Source of the DNA: JAJFKX01 sp965230265
Lineage (GTDB): Bacteria > Pseudomonadota > Gammaproteobacteria > Xanthomonadales > Wenzhouxiangellaceae
Length of the DNA: 64,000 nucleotides
Assembly: GCA_965230265.1 (NCBI GenBank)
Contig: OZ245999.1
Location: forward strand, 3,472,001-3,536,000
Direction of reading: 5' to 3'
The position numbers and the translations under genes are program-made. Shown in pieces: positions 25,704-34,183 of the stretch (its first letter is position 1; every line of letters starts with the position of its first letter). The notes under the pieces are model-generated. The model worked only from the letters and a program-made list of their open reading frames with translations. It was not told where the DNA came from and did not search any database.

Positions 25704-26255
25704 TTACCTGTTTTCTGAGTCTTTAATGCTATCTAAGTCTTTAATAAACCACTCAAGCATTGACCAATTGTCTAGTTTTGTGGATTCATTTCCCATGCTC
25801 TTTCTTATTTCCAGTAAGAAGTTACCTAGGCGGATCATCATATTCTCCATATTAGAACTTGACTTCGCATCTTGAGCATTCTTCATGGCATAAAAATGTT
25901 TGAACAAGTCATTAAAAGCCTGAACGACATTATCAGAGCCAATAAGAGATAAACGAAATGAGACTTTCCGGTAATTTAAGGATAGCAATATGTTAGTTGC
26001 TTCTTTGGCTTTATCTTTGTTTTTATTTTTAGGGTTTGATTGCCATGCTGAATCTGGCATGAGAAGCAATACGAACGGTTCAAGAATTTGATCATATATC
26101 TCTATACGATCATCTCTAAGCTTTTCTTCAATCTTTATCTTTCTTTCATATGACTGGCGATATTTCCAGCCTACCGCTGTCAAAAGCAATACAATGACTG
26201 GTGTTGCAATTGCTCCTATAGCGGTTACATAATCAATCCAGTTTGGTACTTCCAC
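25704..26255 (-). CDS. Single-TM helical protein, unknown function (single-gene cassette)
   Basis: About 183 residues. A membrane helix near the N-terminus (YVTAIGAIATPVIVLLLTAVGW) is followed by a charged, helical cytoplasmic part (YERKIKIEEKLRDDRIEIYDQ...). No known family is evident. A frame extends back to 26294, but AAGGAGGG stands 7 bases before GTG at 26255, the same ribosome site and spacing as the heptapeptide gene, so I chose GTG. The promoter motif is at 26286-26297, giving a leader of about 25-30 bases. It is the only gene between R3 and R4. Confidence 0.65.
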   Translation of the reverse strand: MEVPNWIDYVTAIGAIATPVIVLLLTAVGWKYRQSYERKIKIEEKLRDDRIEIYDQILEPFVLLLMPDSAWQSNPKNKNKDKAKEATNILLSLNYRKVSFRLSLIGSDNVVQAFNDLFKHFYAMKNAQDAKSSSNMENMMIRLGNFLLEIRKSMGNESTKLDNWSMLEWFIKDLDSIKDSENR

Positions 26256-26285
26256 ATTGATGCCCTCCTTGAAACGACCGGCTAA

Positions 26286-26297
26286 AGTATACAACAG
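26286..26297 (-). promoter_or_regulatory. Shared cassette promoter motif CTGTTGTATACT (copy 3)
   Basis: Minus-strand motif with TATACT at 26286-26291. It is the closest of the three copies to its gene, with the ribosome site of the single-TM protein about 15-22 bases downstream. This gives the best case that the motif is a true promoter. Confidence 0.6.
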
Positions 26298-26507
26298 TCA
26301 CTCTGATGGCGCATTGGGGCAAAAGAAAACTAATGTTCACTTTCATTATCTCTTGCTTTTTTATTAAGCTTCAGCTAGAAATGGTTTGTTCTTTTGAGCC
26401 ACCAGGGTGGGGTCATCGGCTAGAAATCTTGGATTTCTAAAAATAACCTGAAACTCCTTTGTAGAACTGGGGAAACCTATCTTATGTTGCTTCTCTATAC
26501 ATGGTAA
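26286..26507 (+). repeat. tRNA-Thr-derived array repeat R4
   Basis: Closely similar to R2 and R3: leftward promoter motif at 26286-26297, the TTCTTTTGAGCCACCAGG block, and a hairpin at 26418-26448 with the same GAAATC/GATTTC stem and TAAAAA bulge (outer stem GGCTA/TAACC with one mismatch). It ends with CTCTATACATGGTAAA, where the match to tRNA-Thr stops in the anticodon loop as in R2. It is the rightmost copy; the recombinase genes lie just beyond. Confidence 0.8.
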
Positions 26508-26678
26508 AGCGGGATACATCTCAATAACTTTTGAGTATTAGTTATAGCCCGCTACCATAGCAATAAACCGTCTATTAGCAACTGTTTTTTCATTTAGGTC
26601 GAGCGCTGCTTTCAGGGCAGCGTTTCCCGGTTCTACCTACTGTGCTCCAAAGTACGTTATTACTTAACCACTTTGTGA

Positions 26679-27578
26679 ATGAAAAATCACTATGAACTGC
26701 CGGTCTTATTTGAAAAATACCTTCATTACGGAGATGTTTTCCGGAACTACAGTCCAAGAACCATTGATTCTTATCAATCCTCATTCCGGGTTTTCCTTCT
26801 GGAAACCCAGGCTACAGAACTTAATCAGTTAAGCCGACCGCTAATCGAGTCCTTTCTTTATGAGGGGAGGGAAAAACGACAGTGGAGTGCTGTCACATTC
26901 AGAGGTTATTTCAAACATCTGAACTGCTTTATCAAATGGTGTATTGCGAAGGGGCTGATGGAAACAAACCCTATGGATGGTATCGAAAAGCCTAAGCTGG
27001 AAAAAAAGATTCCCAGGCGATTAACATCTGACGAGGCTCAAAGGGTGCTAGATGCCGCCTATCATATGCGCTATGAGTATCGGTTTGAGCGTTACCGAAA
27101 TCGTGCCATTATTGGCGTTATGATTTTTGCCGGATTACGCCGAAGCGAAGTGATTAATCTCAAGCTCAATGATGTGGACCTGACAGCCAGGATGATTTTC
27201 ATTAATCAGGGAAAAGGGGCTAAAGATCGGGTGATTCCGATCAGTGCTCGGCTCAAATTGATCCTGACAGACTATATTGCTGAATGCGATAGGCTGGGAA
27301 GAACCAATATTGAATTTTTCACTAGCCTGCAGCCTGAGCGCCGTTTTGGGCCTCAATGTATCAACTACCTTATGCGGCGTTTAAGGAAAAGCACAAAACT
27401 GGATTTCTCAGCACATACCTTGCGGCATTCTTTTGCTACGCTGATGCTCGAGGGTGGTTGTGACATTTACACGCTCTCCAAGATGATGGGGCATTCCAAA
27501 ATCACTACCACCACCATTTATCTGAGTTGCTCGACAAAGCAGATGGCAAGATCTATTGAGATGCATGTCTTAAACTAG
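26679..27578 (+). CDS. Tyrosine recombinase (XerC/D-like integrase)
   Basis: A 299-residue site-specific recombinase. A SAM-like core-binding domain (1-100) includes YSPRTIDSY-type and FLYEGREKRQWS segments. The catalytic domain has AGLRRSEVINL (first Arg near 152), GKGAKDRVIP, HTLRHSFATLM (near 246-256), MGHSKITTT (near 269-277) and the nucleophile in IYLS. It ends 26 bases inside the converging second recombinase gene. It lies directly right of R4 and is a candidate enzyme for the repeat array. Confidence 0.88.
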   Translation: MKNHYELPVLFEKYLHYGDVFRNYSPRTIDSYQSSFRVFLLETQATELNQLSRPLIESFLYEGREKRQWSAVTFRGYFKHLNCFIKWCIAKGLMETNPMDGIEKPKLEKKIPRRLTSDEAQRVLDAAYHMRYEYRFERYRNRAIIGVMIFAGLRRSEVINLKLNDVDLTARMIFINQGKGAKDRVIPISARLKLILTDYIAECDRLGRTNIEFFTSLQPERRFGPQCINYLMRRLRKSTKLDFSAHTLRHSFATLMLEGGCDIYTLSKMMGHSKITTTTIYLSCSTKQMARSIEMHVLN

Positions 27579-28566
27579 TCCGCCCCAGGATGTCTATCAT
27601 GGCTTCACTAGAAGCTGATGTTAAGCAAGCAGAGCGCTCGATATACAGCTCGGTCGTACTCAATCGGGTATGGCCGAGATGCCGCTTGATAGCATGGATA
27701 TCCACCCCTTTCCTGGCTAACTCGGTGGCGACAAAGCGGCGATACCGATGGCCACTGACCTTAAAGCCTACTTCCGCTGAAATACGACGGTATAGCATTT
27801 TCAGTGCATAAGAACTAAATGGTTTGGTCGGTTCTTTAGCGGAAACCCACAGAGCACCACTGTTAAGGCTTGGTTCGCTTCGTAGTGCGATATAGTCGCG
27901 ATAATTGGCAACAAGATAAGTTGGTGCGACAAAATACCTAGCCCTGCCTTTTTGTTTCTTGCCTTGAATACGTATTTTCCATTTCCCATCATCGCGATCC
28001 CGATAAACTGAATCGGTTTTCATATCCAATAACTCACAATTGCGTATACCTGTGTATTCAAATACTTGAAAAATGAGTAGATCACGGAAATATTGAAGTG
28101 AATCATAGAGCGGTTTTCGTTTATGCATATGATCTGAAATCAAAAGCACCTGGTCGCGAGTAAATGTGCTTTGCTCGGTGGGTTGAGTGCGGTGCTTAGC
28201 TATTTTTCTAAGGCGGGATTCGTTGATGTAATCTTCTGTTTCCAGCCAGTCAAAGTAGTAGCGTATTTTTCGGACATAGTCGTTAAAGGTCTGATGGCTC
28301 CAGTGATACTGTTCTGACTGTGATCTTAGAATGGCTCGAAAGTGTTTGGCGTGATTGATTTGCTCAAGGGTACACAGCCCGGTACGTTTCATGATCGTGC
28401 GTAGTGCATCATAGGTGCTACGGATGGTCTCATCACTAAAGCCGGAAAAACGCCGGTCTTCGACAAAATCTTTCCAATAGGCCCAGACTGGGGTTTTGGT
28501 TTTGGGTGGTGTTAAGTGAAACAGGTCAATTTCTTGTGGAGAGAGAAGAACATTCAGGTCAGCCAT
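27553..28566 (-). CDS. Second tyrosine recombinase
   Basis: About 337 residues from ATG at 28566; TTG at 28596 would add ten. The SAM-like N-terminal domain (YWKDFVEDRRFSGFSDETI) and catalytic motifs are clear: YTGIRNCELLDMK (Arg), KGRARYFVAP, GHRYRRFVATELA (H-x-x-R), LGHTRLSTTELYIE (His and Tyr). It is only distantly related to the first recombinase and converges on it with a 26-base overlap of the 3' ends. It is next to the right attachment-like site and may be the island integrase, leaving the other for the array, or the two may act together. Confidence 0.85.
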   Translation of the reverse strand: MADLNVLLSPQEIDLFHLTPPKTKTPVWAYWKDFVEDRRFSGFSDETIRSTYDALRTIMKRTGLCTLEQINHAKHFRAILRSQSEQYHWSHQTFNDYVRKIRYYFDWLETEDYINESRLRKIAKHRTQPTEQSTFTRDQVLLISDHMHKRKPLYDSLQYFRDLLIFQVFEYTGIRNCELLDMKTDSVYRDRDDGKWKIRIQGKKQKGRARYFVAPTYLVANYRDYIALRSEPSLNSGALWVSAKEPTKPFSSYALKMLYRRISAEVGFKVSGHRYRRFVATELARKGVDIHAIKRHLGHTRLSTTELYIERSACLTSASSEAMIDILGRTSLRHASQ

Positions 28567-28677
28567 ATTGAGAGGCGTAACAATAGCAGCAACCAAATGA
28601 GAAGATAATGAAACCAGTATCGGTTTGACGTTTTGAAGTAGCCGAGGCTACAAAGAAAAGGCTGGTATAGAGCTAGA

Positions 28678-29031
28678 TTACCGATCTCGGTCTAAATCTT
28701 TTGAATGAATGGCTTGAGCTTCCCTTAACTGAGCATTCTGTTTGGCAGTCATTAAATAGTGGTATTCATCAAGGGAAAGGTATTGCTGAGTATGAGCATG
28801 TTGTAACTCGAGCATGGAAAGCGAATTGACCGCGTCGTGAAAACTACTATTGGTGAGTGCTTGAGCGATATCCAGTTCTTCTTCAGTACCCAATACACTG
28901 TCAGGACCATTGACTTGAAGATGTTGTTGGCTGGCTTCAAGCATTTGCAATGAATGTAGGACCTGTCTAGCAGCATGTATCTTCGCTTCCAGCGAGCTAT
29001 CGGTTGGATTGAACAAAGTAGCTGAACTCAT
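28678..29031 (-). CDS. Small protein upstream of the second recombinase
   Basis: 117 residues, soluble, mainly helical, with no Cys and many Gln/Leu/His. It runs in the same direction as the recombinase and lies 112 bases before it or less. I recognise no family. Small genes beside tandem tyrosine recombinases are often accessory or excision factors; that role is inferred only from place. Confidence 0.5.
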   Translation of the reverse strand: MSSATLFNPTDSSLEAKIHAARQVLHSLQMLEASQQHLQVNGPDSVLGTEEELDIAQALTNSSFHDAVNSLSMLELQHAHTQQYLSLDEYHYLMTAKQNAQLREAQAIHSKDLDRDR

Positions 29032-29251
29032 AATGGCTTGGCCTAGTATTACAGTAGATTGTGCGATCTGCGTTAACCGAAGTCAATTCAGGTGAGCCAA
29101 TGTGGTGGTTAAAAATAGAACCCAATAGGTGCTAACCTATATAGACAAAACCAGGAAAATGCTTAGTAAATGCAAGTTGGTGCTACATATGGTGCTATCT
29201 GCATTATAATAAATGATAATATTAAATTATATCAAATAGTTAAATATGAAA

Positions 29252-29274
29252 TTCAAGTCCTACAGGGCCCACCA
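29252..29274 (+). other. tRNA 3'-end fragment, probable right attachment site (attR)
   Basis: TTCAAGT (T-loop) followed by CCTAC, AGGGCCC and ACCA: the T-loop, 3' side of the T-stem, 3' acceptor strand and CCA of a tRNA, resembling tRNA-Ile. The sequence just upstream cannot form the other half of the T-stem, so this is only a 3' fragment, as left by integration into a tRNA gene. The intact gene is expected at the island's left end outside this window. Confidence 0.65.
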
Positions 29275-29655
29275 TTTTCCTCGTATACCTCGTTTTATGT
29301 ATGTCGCCGAAAGGTTTTGGATTAACTTGTATATTGCATGAGCTCGGGCAGAGCGAATCAAACTTTCTTTCTGGGTTCGTGGTTAACTAAAGTCTTTGAT
29401 ATTAAGGCAAATATACAGGGTTATACGGCAGCTAACAGGTTATCCTGCCATTATCACGCTACAATGAGAATCTGGGCTCGCTGCTCGGAAAACGGATCAA
29501 TTTGGTGGGTATCGGTTGCTGGTGGTGTGTGGTACGTCAGTTGATAAGCCGGTGCATGTTAGTAGATTACAAGCGTTTACGTTTACTGAGCAAGGTTGCC
29601 CCAGTTTCAATGATTCAGCCCACCATCGACTTGGTAATTATTTTCAGAGAATGGT
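29275..29655. other. Intergenic region between island end and first chromosomal gene
   Basis: About 380 bases. The short open frames here lack ribosome sites and protein-like composition. The region should hold the promoter of the SUMF1-type gene, but I cannot point to clear boxes. Confidence 0.3.
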
Positions 29656-30615
29656 TTGACGAACAAGATAATTAAAAACTTTGCAGTGTTGGTAGTGGTT
29701 GGGACATTATCGGCCTGTTCTGATGAGCGGCCTTATACTGGTGAATGGACTGGTGGCGATACTTTTAGCGATTGTGCAGATTGTCCACCAATGATCGTTT
29801 TATCCGGTGGTGTTTTTAAAATGGGTGGTCTAAATGAGTCTCAATCACGCTCGCACCAAGATAGCTTGCCTGTTCGTCAGGTTACGGTACAACCATTTGC
29901 AGTCGGTGCTACTGAGGTTACCCGTGCGCAGTTTGCTGCATTTGTAACAGCGACGGGGGGTAGGCAGTTGTTGCAGGACGATGGCTGTATTAGCTGGTTA
30001 GGGGCTGAAGGGTTGCAGAATATTGCTGAACACAATTGGCATTATCCTGGGTTTGATCAGCAGGATGATCATCCAGTGGTTTGTGTCAGTTGGCTGGATG
30101 CTCAAGCCTATGTTGCCTGGCTAAGTGAGCTAACTGGGCAACATTATCGATTATTGTCCGAGGCTGAATGGGAGTATGCGGCTCGTTCGGGAAGCACATC
30201 TATTTTCTCGTTTGGCAACTCGTATCAGCAATTGTGCATACATGCCAATATTTCCGATAAAACTGGAAAAACGCACAAGGCATCATTGGTGGCAATAGAC
30301 TGTGATGATGGTTATGCCAAAACCTCACCAGTTGGCTCATTCCAATCCAACGATTTCGGTTTGTATGATATCCACGGCAATGTTTGGGAATGGGTTCAAG
30401 ATTGCTACCATGATAATTATCAGGGCGCGCCAATGGATAGCCAGGCCTGGTTGGAAAACTGTGCAGGCAATCAAGGTGTGCCTGAGCGGATGTTGCGTGG
30501 TGGCGGCTGGGAAGCATGGGCGGATATGATGGCTTCGGCCAGCCGTCTAAGTTTTGCTCAGCAAGCCAGAAAAGATGATTTTGGCTTTCGAGTAGCACGT
30601 GATTTGGTCGATTAA
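29656..30615 (+). CDS. SUMF1/formylglycine-generating-enzyme-type lipoprotein
   Basis: A 319-residue exported protein. The N-terminus is a lipoprotein signal with lipobox LSACS near residues 18-22. The rest is a FGE-sulfatase (SUMF1) domain: FKMGGLNESQSRSHQDSLP, VGATEVTRAQFAAF, HPVVCVSWLDAQAYVAWLS, YRLLSEAEWEYAARSG, DIHGNVWEWVQDC and MLRGGGWEAW to the end (FGFRVARD). Such domains either make formylglycine in sulfatases or act as structural or regulatory modules. No sulfatase gene is near. The start appears to be TTG at 29656. Confidence 0.82.
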   Translation: MTNKIIKNFAVLVVVGTLSACSDERPYTGEWTGGDTFSDCADCPPMIVLSGGVFKMGGLNESQSRSHQDSLPVRQVTVQPFAVGATEVTRAQFAAFVTATGGRQLLQDDGCISWLGAEGLQNIAEHNWHYPGFDQQDDHPVVCVSWLDAQAYVAWLSELTGQHYRLLSEAEWEYAARSGSTSIFSFGNSYQQLCIHANISDKTGKTHKASLVAIDCDDGYAKTSPVGSFQSNDFGLYDIHGNVWEWVQDCYHDNYQGAPMDSQAWLENCAGNQGVPERMLRGGGWEAWADMMASASRLSFAQQARKDDFGFRVARDLVD

Positions 30616-30697
30616 GTTACAGTTCGCTTAAAATGAAAAGCTTGATCATCCAGAGCGACCAAGTTAAGTTCAGGGTTAATCCGTTTGTAACAACTGT

Positions 30698-31615
30698 ATG
30701 ACTGACCTAGAATTTTATCCAATTGGTACCCCTGGCAAACAATGGGGCGAAGCTGAAAAAGCAGCCTGGTTGGCCAAGCAAAAAATCCAGCGTTCATATG
30801 CTAAACAGGTGCTTCAAAAGCTTGAGCCGCTTAAAGCATACCTGGATGTCAAACAATACGGTGCTTTGTCGTACTCACCCGAGCGATATCCACTCTATGT
30901 TGTAACAACACATGATAGGGATACGCGTAAACCATCGGTTCTGATCACAGGCGGTGTGCACGGTTATGAAACCAGTGGTGTTCAGGGAGCCATTCGTTTT
31001 CTTGAGGAGAAAGCGCAATTTTATGCGAGCAAGTTTAATCTTGTGGTTGCGCCTTGTGTAAGTCCGTGGGGTTATGAAACCATCAATCGATGGAATCCCC
31101 ATGCTGTAGACCCTAATCGATCTTTTCTTGCTGATAGCCCATCAGAAGAAGCCGCTGCATTGATGGGTTATTTAAGTGATCTGGATATCGATTTCACAGC
31201 CCATTTTGACTTGCACGAAACCACAGATACCGACAATACCGAATTCAGGCCAGCACTGTCGGCGCGAGATGCAGTTGAGCATAAAAACTGGCATATCCCG
31301 GATGGTTTTTATCTGGTCGATGATACGGAAAAACCCACCGATGACTTCCAGGCCGCGATTATCAGATCGGTTGAAAAAGTCACCCATATTGCGCCTGCTG
31401 ACCCTGATGGAAAAATCATTGGTGAAGCCCTTCAGCAAAACGGTGTTATTCATTATGCAGCGAGTAGGCTGGGGCTTTGTATGGGTGTGACCAATGCCCG
31501 ATATGTCACTACCACAGAGGTTTATCCAGATAGCCCTAAGGTTGATGATGAAAACTGCATCAATGCTCAAGTTGCAGCGATTGTTGGCGGGCTTGATTAT
31601 CTTGTAGCGGGGTAA
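30698..31615 (+). CDS. M14-family zinc carboxypeptidase-like protein
   Basis: 305 residues, no signal peptide. GGVHGYETSGVQG (near 86-98) gives the HxxE zinc ligands; WNPHAVDPNRSF (near 129-140) is a substrate-binding NR motif; HFDLHETTDTDNTEFRP (near 167-183) supplies the third zinc ligand. The general acid may be Glu in TTTEVYPDSP near 273. It probably cleaves a C-terminal residue from a peptide or an acyl group from an amino acid. It stands alone between the SUMF1 gene and a small minus-strand gene. Confidence 0.75.
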   Translation: MTDLEFYPIGTPGKQWGEAEKAAWLAKQKIQRSYAKQVLQKLEPLKAYLDVKQYGALSYSPERYPLYVVTTHDRDTRKPSVLITGGVHGYETSGVQGAIRFLEEKAQFYASKFNLVVAPCVSPWGYETINRWNPHAVDPNRSFLADSPSEEAAALMGYLSDLDIDFTAHFDLHETTDTDNTEFRPALSARDAVEHKNWHIPDGFYLVDDTEKPTDDFQAAIIRSVEKVTHIAPADPDGKIIGEALQQNGVIHYAASRLGLCMGVTNARYVTTTEVYPDSPKVDDENCINAQVAAIVGGLDYLVAG

Positions 31616-31770
31616 ATCAAAATCGGTTCAAGATAAGTATGGGTTCTGGAGTTATTCAGGAAAAGTGTTTTTAAGCTCGGCAACCATTTATCAGTCTGTC
31701 TTGATCTGTTATGTGCTACTGATAAAATGCGCCCGGTCCGAGCGCATATCCAATGAAATTAAGGTAACTT

Positions 31771-32004
31771 TTATTCAGAGGCAAAGGCAGGCCAAGCGAT
31801 GACAACATGCGCATCTTTGAAGCCGTCATTTGGTATTTCATCATTGATACCTGTTACTAAGTTTTTATATTTAAGACCATCGAGTGAGTTTACACCAAAT
31901 ACAACATGCTTGAACGGGCCATTGTTAAGCTCATTGGTTCTATCATGAGCTTGATCGAATGAAGCGAATACCTCAATAATAATTTCAGGGAAAATGTCTG
32001 ACAT
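31771..32004 (-). CDS. Small conserved-looking protein of unknown function
   Basis: 77 residues, no signal peptide or Cys, alternating strand-helix pattern (EIIIEVFASFDQAHDRTNEL...). AAAGGAA lies about 9 bases before ATG, a good ribosome site. I do not recognise a family. It is a single gene facing away from the vWA gene. Confidence 0.6.
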   Translation of the reverse strand: MSDIFPEIIIEVFASFDQAHDRTNELNNGPFKHVVFGVNSLDGLKYKNLVTGINDEIPNDGFKDAHVVIAWPAFASE

Positions 32005-32243
32005 AATTTAATTCCTTTTTAATAGTGGAGTAGATGACAAGTTGTTGTTCTGTCATTATTTTTAGTATGCTTATTTATCAAATGCTCTCACTTTTGTTTG
32101 GTTGCAGGTCTTCAAGTAGATATACAAAATAATAAGAGTGCATGGGTTGGCTTTTTATCTTATTCTTATAACTTTGAGAGCTTTAGAGTCATATGCTCCT
32201 GTGACAGATATATATTCGAATAATTAACCGGGGAGGTGATCAG

Positions 32244-34136
32244 GTGAGGCATTGGTTTATCTTTATATTGGTGCTTGCGTTTGGAGTCAGCTCGGCAGAT
32301 ATTGCTGCACAGAGTGATGACTCAGAGGCAGCTGACAAGCAGGATCATTTGTACATTGTCTATGACTCCTCAGGCTCTATGTGGGGTGAGTTGGCCGATA
32401 AGTCTCGCAAGTATGAAGCAGGACGAACGGCGCTTTCTGAGCTGCTGGATAAAGATGTAGGCAATCGGCAAATTGCGCTGCGTGCTTATGGACATCGCGA
32501 AAGAGCCGACTGTCGGGATTCACAGCTGATCGTTCCCTTTTCTGATTCGCAAACGGCCAAAGCGGCCATCAACAATGCCGTTACAAACATCCGCCCGACA
32601 GGAAAAACCCCGATCAGTTACAGCCTGCGCGAAGCACTCAAGGATTTTGGCGATCGCAGCGGCGATATTTTATTGATCAGTGATGGCATTGAAACCTGTG
32701 ATATTGACCCCTGCGAGTTGATGCGCGAATGGCAGGCCGCCAATGTGAGTATTCGGGTACATGTTGTGGGTGTTGGTCTGAATGAGTTAGAACAAAAAGC
32801 CATGGCCTGTATTGCCGAAACATCGGGTGGAAAATACTTTGATGCCGATTCGGCAGAAGGCTTTAGTGAGGCGGTTAATCAGGCCAGTGAACAGGTTGCC
32901 GAACCCGAAGCAAAACCGATAGAAGATGCACAGGTTTATCGCGTTATCATCAAGGCTATCGATTCAGAAGGAAAATCGTATACCGCCGAAGGCACGCTTT
33001 ATAAAGAGGGTGAAGCTGTAAGTGACTTATCGACCATTGGCAGCAACGAAGTTGATGGCCCCGGCGGTTATGAAATTGAGATGGGTGTGGTCTTGAATGA
33101 TGGTTCGATTTATAAACCGGTGCGCCAATCGCTAACGGTTGAAGAGTATGTGACCCATACGGAAGTGATTGTTGTACCCCCGGCGATTGTCAGCGCCACT
33201 TTTAAAGAGAACGACGAAGACCACCAGGGTTCTTTTGTAACCGCTTATCAGGGCAATGAAAAAGCCTTTGGTTTTCGGGCTTTTGATGAAGCTTTGGCCA
33301 GGCCTGGCGAGTATGAGTTCCGGGCACAACCGAATGCGGATAATGAGTTGTCATTGACTGAGACCCTGATCGAGGGCCAGCATACCGAGTTGTTGTTTGA
33401 TCTCACCACAACGATTCAATTTTATATCGAATTTGTTATGCCTGACGGCGATACATTCCGCCGTGGTTCAGAGTTATGGCGCAACAATGAAAAACGCTAC
33501 GATGTTTTTGGCAGTAACAACCCCACAACAATCATCCCCGGTGTTTATGAACTGCGACCGGATGGCGATCAAAACCTGCCTATCTCACCAGTTGAAATTG
33601 AGATTACCGAAGATGGAAAAACCTATCAGGTGCCGATTGAAGCAGGGTGGATAAATATCAGCTACACAGATTCAGACTTTGATTATGTCAGCAAGCCAAA
33701 CAGTGCATTTATCGAATCGCTGGATCGGGGTAACTCAAAATACGCGGGTGTTGATAGACCAATACCGGTCAAACCAGGCCAATATAAAATCAACCCGCGT
33801 ACAGAACAGGGCTTTATGGACCCGATTGAAGTGGTGGTTGAAAACAATAAAGTGGCCGATGCGGTTTTTACACCCAAACCGCTGGGTGAGATTGTGGTTA
33901 ATTTTGCACCTTCGGAAAACTGGAAAAGCGAACCGGACCGAGCCTTCGTTACAGCACTGGATGGTCAACGTATTATCAAAGGCTTTATGCGGCCGGGCCG
34001 TCCACAGAAATTTATCCCGGGGCGCTACCTTGTGGTTGGTGGTGGCAGTGGCGGTAGTGAGGCCATTGAACAAGAGTTGACTGTGACCGCACATGAAACA
34101 ACAACAGTTACATTAAAACATCAGTCAGATAACTAA
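32244..34136 (+). CDS. Exported von Willebrand factor A domain protein with repeated beta domains
   Basis: 630 residues with a signal peptide (FIFILVLAFGVSSADIAAQ). The vWA domain (about 35-215) has the MIDAS motif YDSSGSMWGE, the downstream Thr in TGKTPISYSL and Asp in ISDGIETC. The C-terminal part (about 225-630) is four to five beta-sandwich-like segments with recurring PG-Y-x-L/I units (RPGEYEF, IPGVYELRP, KPGQYKINP, IPGRYLVVGG). The start is GTG with GGGGAGG 7 bases upstream. It is probably a periplasmic or surface binding protein. Confidence 0.78.
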   Translation: MRHWFIFILVLAFGVSSADIAAQSDDSEAADKQDHLYIVYDSSGSMWGELADKSRKYEAGRTALSELLDKDVGNRQIALRAYGHRERADCRDSQLIVPFSDSQTAKAAINNAVTNIRPTGKTPISYSLREALKDFGDRSGDILLISDGIETCDIDPCELMREWQAANVSIRVHVVGVGLNELEQKAMACIAETSGGKYFDADSAEGFSEAVNQASEQVAEPEAKPIEDAQVYRVIIKAIDSEGKSYTAEGTLYKEGEAVSDLSTIGSNEVDGPGGYEIEMGVVLNDGSIYKPVRQSLTVEEYVTHTEVIVVPPAIVSATFKENDEDHQGSFVTAYQGNEKAFGFRAFDEALARPGEYEFRAQPNADNELSLTETLIEGQHTELLFDLTTTIQFYIEFVMPDGDTFRRGSELWRNNEKRYDVFGSNNPTTIIPGVYELRPDGDQNLPISPVEIEITEDGKTYQVPIEAGWINISYTDSDFDYVSKPNSAFIESLDRGNSKYAGVDRPIPVKPGQYKINPRTEQGFMDPIEVVVENNKVADAVFTPKPLGEIVVNFAPSENWKSEPDRAFVTALDGQRIIKGFMRPGRPQKFIPGRYLVVGGGSGGSEAIEQELTVTAHETTTVTLKHQSDN

Positions 34137-34183
34137 ATGTCAGCCTGGGTAGTGTCTATTGGTGCTTTACAAAATAAAAGCCT

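Larger units (their letters stand above)
1..29274. mobile_element. Integrated mobilisable island (right part; left end outside window)
   Basis: The segment has a plasmid-type mobilisation module (64-3049), many defence-type genes, a repeat array derived from tRNA-Thr and two tyrosine recombinases at its right end. A 23-base tRNA-like 3' end at 29252-29274 marks the probable right attachment site; gene content and base composition become ordinary beyond it. The left end and the intact target tRNA are not in the window. The segment may be a composite of several insertions rather than one element. What is seen: gene types, repeats, tRNA fragment. What is inferred: a single island and its right boundary. 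Confidence 0.65.

Noticed and set aside
16025..26507. CRISPR array
   Set aside because: Repeats are long (160-260 bases), few, and separated by kilobases of genes; no short regularly spaced repeats or cas genes are present.
26602..26625. CGCTGC/GCAGCG hairpin as a terminator
   Set aside because: The stem is only 6 bp and followed by three T; too weak to annotate.
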